Notes under the pieces: model-generated
The model's input: the letters and a program-made list of their open reading frames with translations, nothing else
Databases searched by the model: none
Told to the model about the DNA's origin: nothing
Shown: in pieces, positions 61,049 through 64,000 of the stretch
How positions within the stretch are numbered: the first letter of the stretch is position 1
How the letters are laid out: each line of letters opens with the position of its first letter
Program-made: the position numbers and the translations under genes
Assembly: GCF_023156585.1 (NCBI RefSeq)
Contig: NZ_JALNMI010000001.1
Coordinates: forward strand, 248,001-312,000
DNA length: 64,000 bases
Reading direction: 5' to 3'
Source of the DNA: Subsaxibacter sp. CAU 1640
Lineage (GTDB): Bacteria; Bacteroidota; Bacteroidia; Flavobacteriales; Flavobacteriaceae

Positions 61049-61672
61049 TTAACAAACATACGCACAAGTAAATCCTTCAAATTCCAAAAAGTGCGTGTTG
61101 TATCTGTATTTCTTTTCCTCATAATCAATCCAAGCAACCGTTTCACCATCTTCCAACATAAATGGAATTACGAAAAAATGCTCTCTGAACAGCATTCCAG
61201 GCGTGGCGAATAGTTTATATAGCGATTCTTTGATGCCCCAAATGACAGTCAGTTTTTTGATGTAATCGTCTGCTTCCTTGTCTAAATAATCAAATTCATA
61301 ATCTACAAACTTATGCGCGATGATTTTGATTTTCTCACGTTGTTTTTCAATATCAATCCCAACTTCCTCCTCACTTACAATAATTGCAGAAAACGTAAAC
61401 GAATGTGTGATGGAGATGTGCTTTCCGTCTCTTAAATGTGGTTTTCCATTGTCATCATAATACAAATCTTTGTCCTCATAACCGAATTCCGCAAGCAAAT
61501 GCCTCACACTTAAAAAGCCACGTTGGTGCAATTCACTTTTCATACCCAAAACCCGTTGCATACACACATCGCGCAGGTCGATTGGTTTCATCAACTCTTC
61601 ATAAGACTCTGTAATCTTCCAAATTTTAACAGTCGTATAGGAATTTGGCGTAAGGGTTTTGTATAATGGCAT
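61049..61672 (-). CDS. 4'-phosphopantetheinyl transferase
   Basis: A 207-residue transferase that moves 4'-phosphopantetheine from CoA to a carrier-protein serine. It shows the two motifs GIDIEKQREKI and WGIKESLYKLF of the Sfp-type fold, with GKPHLRDGKHISITHS upstream. Shorter than Sfp, but usual for Bacteroidetes members. It is the first gene of the PPTase-pcrB-thiamine operon. Confidence 0.9.
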   Translation of the reverse strand: MPLYKTLTPNSYTTVKIWKITESYEELMKPIDLRDVCMQRVLGMKSELHQRGFLSVRHLLAEFGYEDKDLYYDDNGKPHLRDGKHISITHSFTFSAIIVSEEEVGIDIEKQREKIKIIAHKFVDYEFDYLDKEADDYIKKLTVIWGIKESLYKLFATPGMLFREHFFVIPFMLEDGETVAWIDYEEKKYRYNTHFLEFEGFTCAYVC

Positions 61673-61695
61673 TTAGATTTGTCGAAGTTATTGAT

Positions 61696-61703
61696 TATCT
61701 TTG
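61696..61703 (+). promoter_or_regulatory. -7 promoter box for ahcY
   Basis: TATCTTTG matches TAnnTTTG and is 37 bp before the ATG. A TTG at 61679-61681 lies 14 bases upstream. Confidence 0.55.
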
Positions 61704-61740
61704 CACTCGCTTAATGAAATAAGATAACAAATATACAATT

Positions 61741-63057
61741 ATGGAAACAAAAACAATGCCTTACGTACCTTACAAAGTCAAAGATATGTCGCTTGCGGCC
61801 TGGGGAAGAAAAGAGATAGAATTAGCTGAAGCCGAAATGCCAGGTTTGATGAGCCTTCGTGAAGAATATGGAGATTCACAACCTTTGAAAGGTGCTCGTA
61901 TTGCTGGATGTTTGCATATGACCATCCAAACTGCGGTATTGATTGAAACCTTGAAAGCTCTTGGTGCTGAAGTGACTTGGAGTTCTTGCAATATTTTCTC
62001 TACACAAGACCAAGCTGCTGCTGCCATTGCTGCTGCTGGAATTCCAGTGTATGCTTGGAAAGGAATGAATGAGGAAGAATTTGACTGGTGTATCGAGCAG
62101 ACCTTGTTTTTTGGTGAAGACAGAAAGCCTTTGAATATGATTTTGGATGATGGTGGCGATTTAACAAATATGGTATTTGATAAATATCCTGAATTGATGG
62201 CTGGCATCAACGGCTTGTCTGAAGAAACCACAACTGGTGTTCACAGACTTTATGAGCGTATGAAAAAAGGCACTCTATCAATGCCTGCAATCAATGTGAA
62301 TGATTCTGTTACCAAATCTAAATTTGACAATAAATATGGCTGTAAAGAAAGTGCTGTAGATGCTGTACGTCGTGCAACTGATGTAATGTTGGCCGGAAAA
62401 CGTGTGGTAGTTTGTGGTTATGGTGATGTTGGTAAAGGTACTGCAGCTTCTTTCAAAGGCGCTGGAAGTATTGTGACTGTTACTGAAATTGACCCAATCT
62501 GTGCACTGCAAGCTGCGATGGATGGTTATGAAGTAAAACGTTTAGAAACTGTGGTTAGCAATGCTGATATTGTAATTACTACTACAGGTAACAAAGACAT
62601 CGTTCAAGGGAAGCATTTTGAAATGATGAAAGATAAAACCATCGTTTGTAACATTGGTCACTTCGACAATGAAATCGAAATGTCTTGGTTGAACAAAAAC
62701 CACGGAAACACGAAGGTTGAAATCAAACCACAGGTTGATAAATATACTGTAAACGGAAAAGACATTATCATTTTGGCTGAAGGTCGTTTGGTGAATTTAG
62801 GATGTGCTACGGGTCACCCAAGTTTTGTGATGAGTAACTCGTTTACCAACCAAACGTTGGCACAAATTGAATTGTGGACCAACAGAGATGCTTACGAAAA
62901 CAAAGTGTATATGCTGCCAAAGCATTTGGATGAAAAAGTTGCAAAATTGCACTTGGAAAAAATCGGTGTTGAATTGACAGAGCTTCGTGAGGAGCAAGCA
63001 GAATACATTGGTGTTCCTGTTGAAGGTCCATATAAACCGGAATATTACAGATACTAA
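61741..63057 (+). CDS. ahcY: Adenosylhomocysteinase
   Basis: This 438-residue NAD-dependent enzyme splits S-adenosyl-L-homocysteine into adenosine and homocysteine, removing the inhibitor of methylation. The NAD motif [14 protein letters not shown] and the PEYYRY C-terminus with the catalytic-site [17 protein letters not shown] are diagnostic. Length is normal. Its own promoter and terminator suggest a monocistronic unit. Confidence 0.98.
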   Translation: METKTMPYVPYKVKDMSLAAWGRKEIELAEAEMPGLMSLREEYGDSQPLKGARIAGCLHMTIQTAVLIETLKALGAEVTWSSCNIFSTQDQAAAAIAAAGIPVYAWKGMNEEEFDWCIEQTLFFGEDRKPLNMILDDGGDLTNMVFDKYPELMAGINGLSEETTTGVHRLYERMKKGTLSMPAINVNDSVTKSKFDNKYGCKESAVDAVRRATDVMLAGKRVVVCGYGDVGKGTAASFKGAGSIVTVTEIDPICALQAAMDGYEVKRLETVVSNADIVITTTGNKDIVQGKHFEMMKDKTIVCNIGHFDNEIEMSWLNKNHGNTKVEIKPQVDKYTVNGKDIIILAEGRLVNLGCATGHPSFVMSNSFTNQTLAQIELWTNRDAYENKVYMLPKHLDEKVAKLHLEKIGVELTELREEQAEYIGVPVEGPYKPEYYRY

Positions 63058-63082
63058 ATAGAGCGCTTCGCTTTTAGATATA

Positions 63083-63114
63083 AGACCCTTGCAGAGATGT
63101 GAGGGTTTTTTATT
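63083..63114 (+). terminator. Terminator after ahcY
   Basis: Stem ACCCT/AGGGT followed by TTTTTTATTT; it lies about 30 bp after the stop codon. Confidence 0.75.
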
Positions 63115-63162
63115 TATAGATTAAACCATAACCTTACAAATTATGCTTAACTTTAGTTTGCA

Positions 63163-63633
63163 ATGGTTTATGATGAAGAAAACATAATCGTCCCAAGATT
63201 CAGCGAAGAATCAGGTTTCTACACCACAAAGAAACGATCAAAGATTATGAGCAAAATTCGTGGGAAGAACACCAAACCCGAAATGCTTTTCAGAAAAGCA
63301 CTTTGGCGTAAGCATGTGCGCTATCGTGTGGACAGCAAAAAACTTCCCGGTCGACCTGATGTTTCCATTGAAAAATACAAATTGGCCATTTTTATTGATG
63401 GTGAATTTTGGCACGGCTACAATTGGGATGAACGAAAAGACCTCATTAAAAGCAATCGTAAGTTTTGGATTCCGAAGATAGAGCGCAATATGCAGCGCGA
63501 TAGGCAAGTCAATAGACAATTAGCAGAAATGGGTTATACCGTATTTCGATTTTGGGACCACGAAATCAAACGGGATTTGGACAAATGCATCAATGATGTT
63601 TTGGTGTTTATCGCCATTGGACAAAACGACTGA
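63163..63633 (+). CDS. vsr: Very-short-patch repair endonuclease (Vsr)
   Basis: A 156-residue endonuclease of the DNA mismatch (Vsr) family, which nicks at T:G mismatches arising from deaminated 5-methylcytosine. It has RSKIMSKIRGKNTKPE, LPGRPDVS and IFIDGEFWHGYNWDERK, then VFRFWDHEI. No cytosine methyltransferase gene lies in the window. Its presence suggests a Dcm-like or restriction-modification methylase elsewhere, or a remnant. A palindromic repeat follows its stop codon. Confidence 0.92.
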   Translation: MVYDEENIIVPRFSEESGFYTTKKRSKIMSKIRGKNTKPEMLFRKALWRKHVRYRVDSKKLPGRPDVSIEKYKLAIFIDGEFWHGYNWDERKDLIKSNRKFWIPKIERNMQRDRQVNRQLAEMGYTVFRFWDHEIKRDLDKCINDVLVFIAIGQND

Positions 63634-63637
63634 TTCA

Positions 63638-63668
63638 AACCTGACAGGTTTTGAAAACCTGTCAGGTT
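63638..63668. repeat. Perfect palindrome after vsr (REP-like, possible terminator)
   Basis: AACCTGACAGGTTTT-G-AAAACCTGTCAGGTT, a 15-bp perfect inverted repeat around G63653. I recall this element as widespread in Bacteroidetes intergenic DNA. It lies between the convergent vsr and peptidase genes. Confidence 0.75.
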
Positions 63669-63674
63669 CTATTG

Positions 63675-64000
63675 CTACTTTTTCTTTTTGTTCTTCTTTG
63701 GATGTACCAATTTCATTTCGTCTATCAAATGTTTGACACCAGCATATTTATCGACAATGAACAACACATAGCGTAAATCGACCATAATGTTTCTGCAGAT
63801 TTCAGGGCTGTAATACATATCACTCATTGTACCTTCCCAAACACGGTCAAAATTCAAACCTATCAGATTTCCATTGGCATCAATCGCTGGACTTCCAGAA
63901 TTTCCTCCTGTCGTATGATTAGTTCCGATGAAACACACAGGCAATTTTCCATTGGCATCTGCATACTGACCATAGTCTTTTTTAGCATATAAATCCATCA
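63675..64000 (-). CDS. S46-family dipeptidyl peptidase (C-terminal part, cut by window)
   Basis: An open frame enters from beyond the window end and stops at 63675. The segment TNHTTGGNSGSPAIDANG carries the catalytic serine motif GNSGSP, and VWEGTMSDMYYSPEICRNIMVDLRYVLF follows, as in S46 dipeptidyl peptidases (DPP7/DPP11). These are periplasmic serine proteases taking dipeptides from protein N-termini. The end HPKKNKKKK is basic. The catalytic His/Asp and signal peptide are outside the window. Confidence 0.92.
   Translation of the reverse strand, partial: MDLYAKKDYGQYADANGKLPVCFIGTNHTTGGNSGSPAIDANGNLIGLNFDRVWEGTMSDMYYSPEICRNIMVDLRYVLFIVDKYAGVKHLIDEMKLVHPKKNKKKK

Overview
The window is chromosomal DNA of a flavobacterium (Bacteroidetes, family Flavobacteriaceae by inference). 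Evidence: type IX secretion (T9SS) C-terminal sorting domains, Bacteroidetes-type promoters (TAnnTTTG at -7, little Shine-Dalgarno signal), lineage-typical families (DUF4271, DUF4296, DUF3098, DUF3127, DUF4301, DUF423, DUF6370), a flavobacterial ftsX-DUF3098-uppP-truB cluster and AT-rich DNA. No rRNA, tRNA, transposase or CRISPR array was found.

1-16.5 kb: a cut ferredoxin-NADP reductase, the Fe-S carriers nfu and mrp, an LRR T9SS protein, a Cys-less alkyltransferase-like protein, a LysE exporter, trmB, a glycosyltransferase, a PhoR/PhoB-like two-component pair, two T9SS proteins (one almost only a sorting domain), a LuxE-like acyl-protein synthetase, tyrS, an SDR epimerase, and the DPM-like glycosyltransferase/dihydroorotase/DUF4296 operon.

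16.5-34.8 kb: DUF4271, hemD, pckA, DUF423, saccharopine dehydrogenase with an Lrp regulator, a Bax-inhibitor-1 protein, a YugP-type zinc peptidase, alanine dehydrogenase, leuS (with an unusual AT-rich insertion near KMSKS), and the ftsX cluster interrupted by a TlpA-like lipoprotein gene. A TonB-like protein, a thioredoxin-like protein and DNA glycosylase tag follow.

34.7-42.8 kb: an AraC regulator with a secreted esterase, aat, a candidate small RNA with two terminators whose loops are complementary, DUF3127, a flavin reductase, a histidine kinase, a HIT protein, greA and a Rieske-like lipoprotein lacking its ligands.

42.8-52.5 kb: a gene-poor accessory stretch. It holds secreted proteins of unknown function, an iteron-like array, a second LRR T9SS protein, a repeat-derived intergenic region, a structured RNA candidate resembling a type II-C tracrRNA, a three-gene cassette (lipoprotein, RNase H/RuvC-like protein, Hanks-type kinase) and a 21-bp minisatellite open in all three minus-strand frames. 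The cassette and the tracrRNA-like element are the best candidates for something undescribed.

52.5-64 kb: an Old Yellow Enzyme, then a probable thiamine-acquisition locus. A TPP riboswitch controls a TonB-dependent receptor, and the compact operon beside it carries a thiamine-binding protein, a PnuC/PnuT transporter and a NadR-like P-loop kinase together with PPTase, PcrB, DUF4301 and ArfB. ahcY, an orphan vsr and a cut S46 peptidase close the window. Several palindromic intergenic repeats (REP-like) punctuate the core genes.
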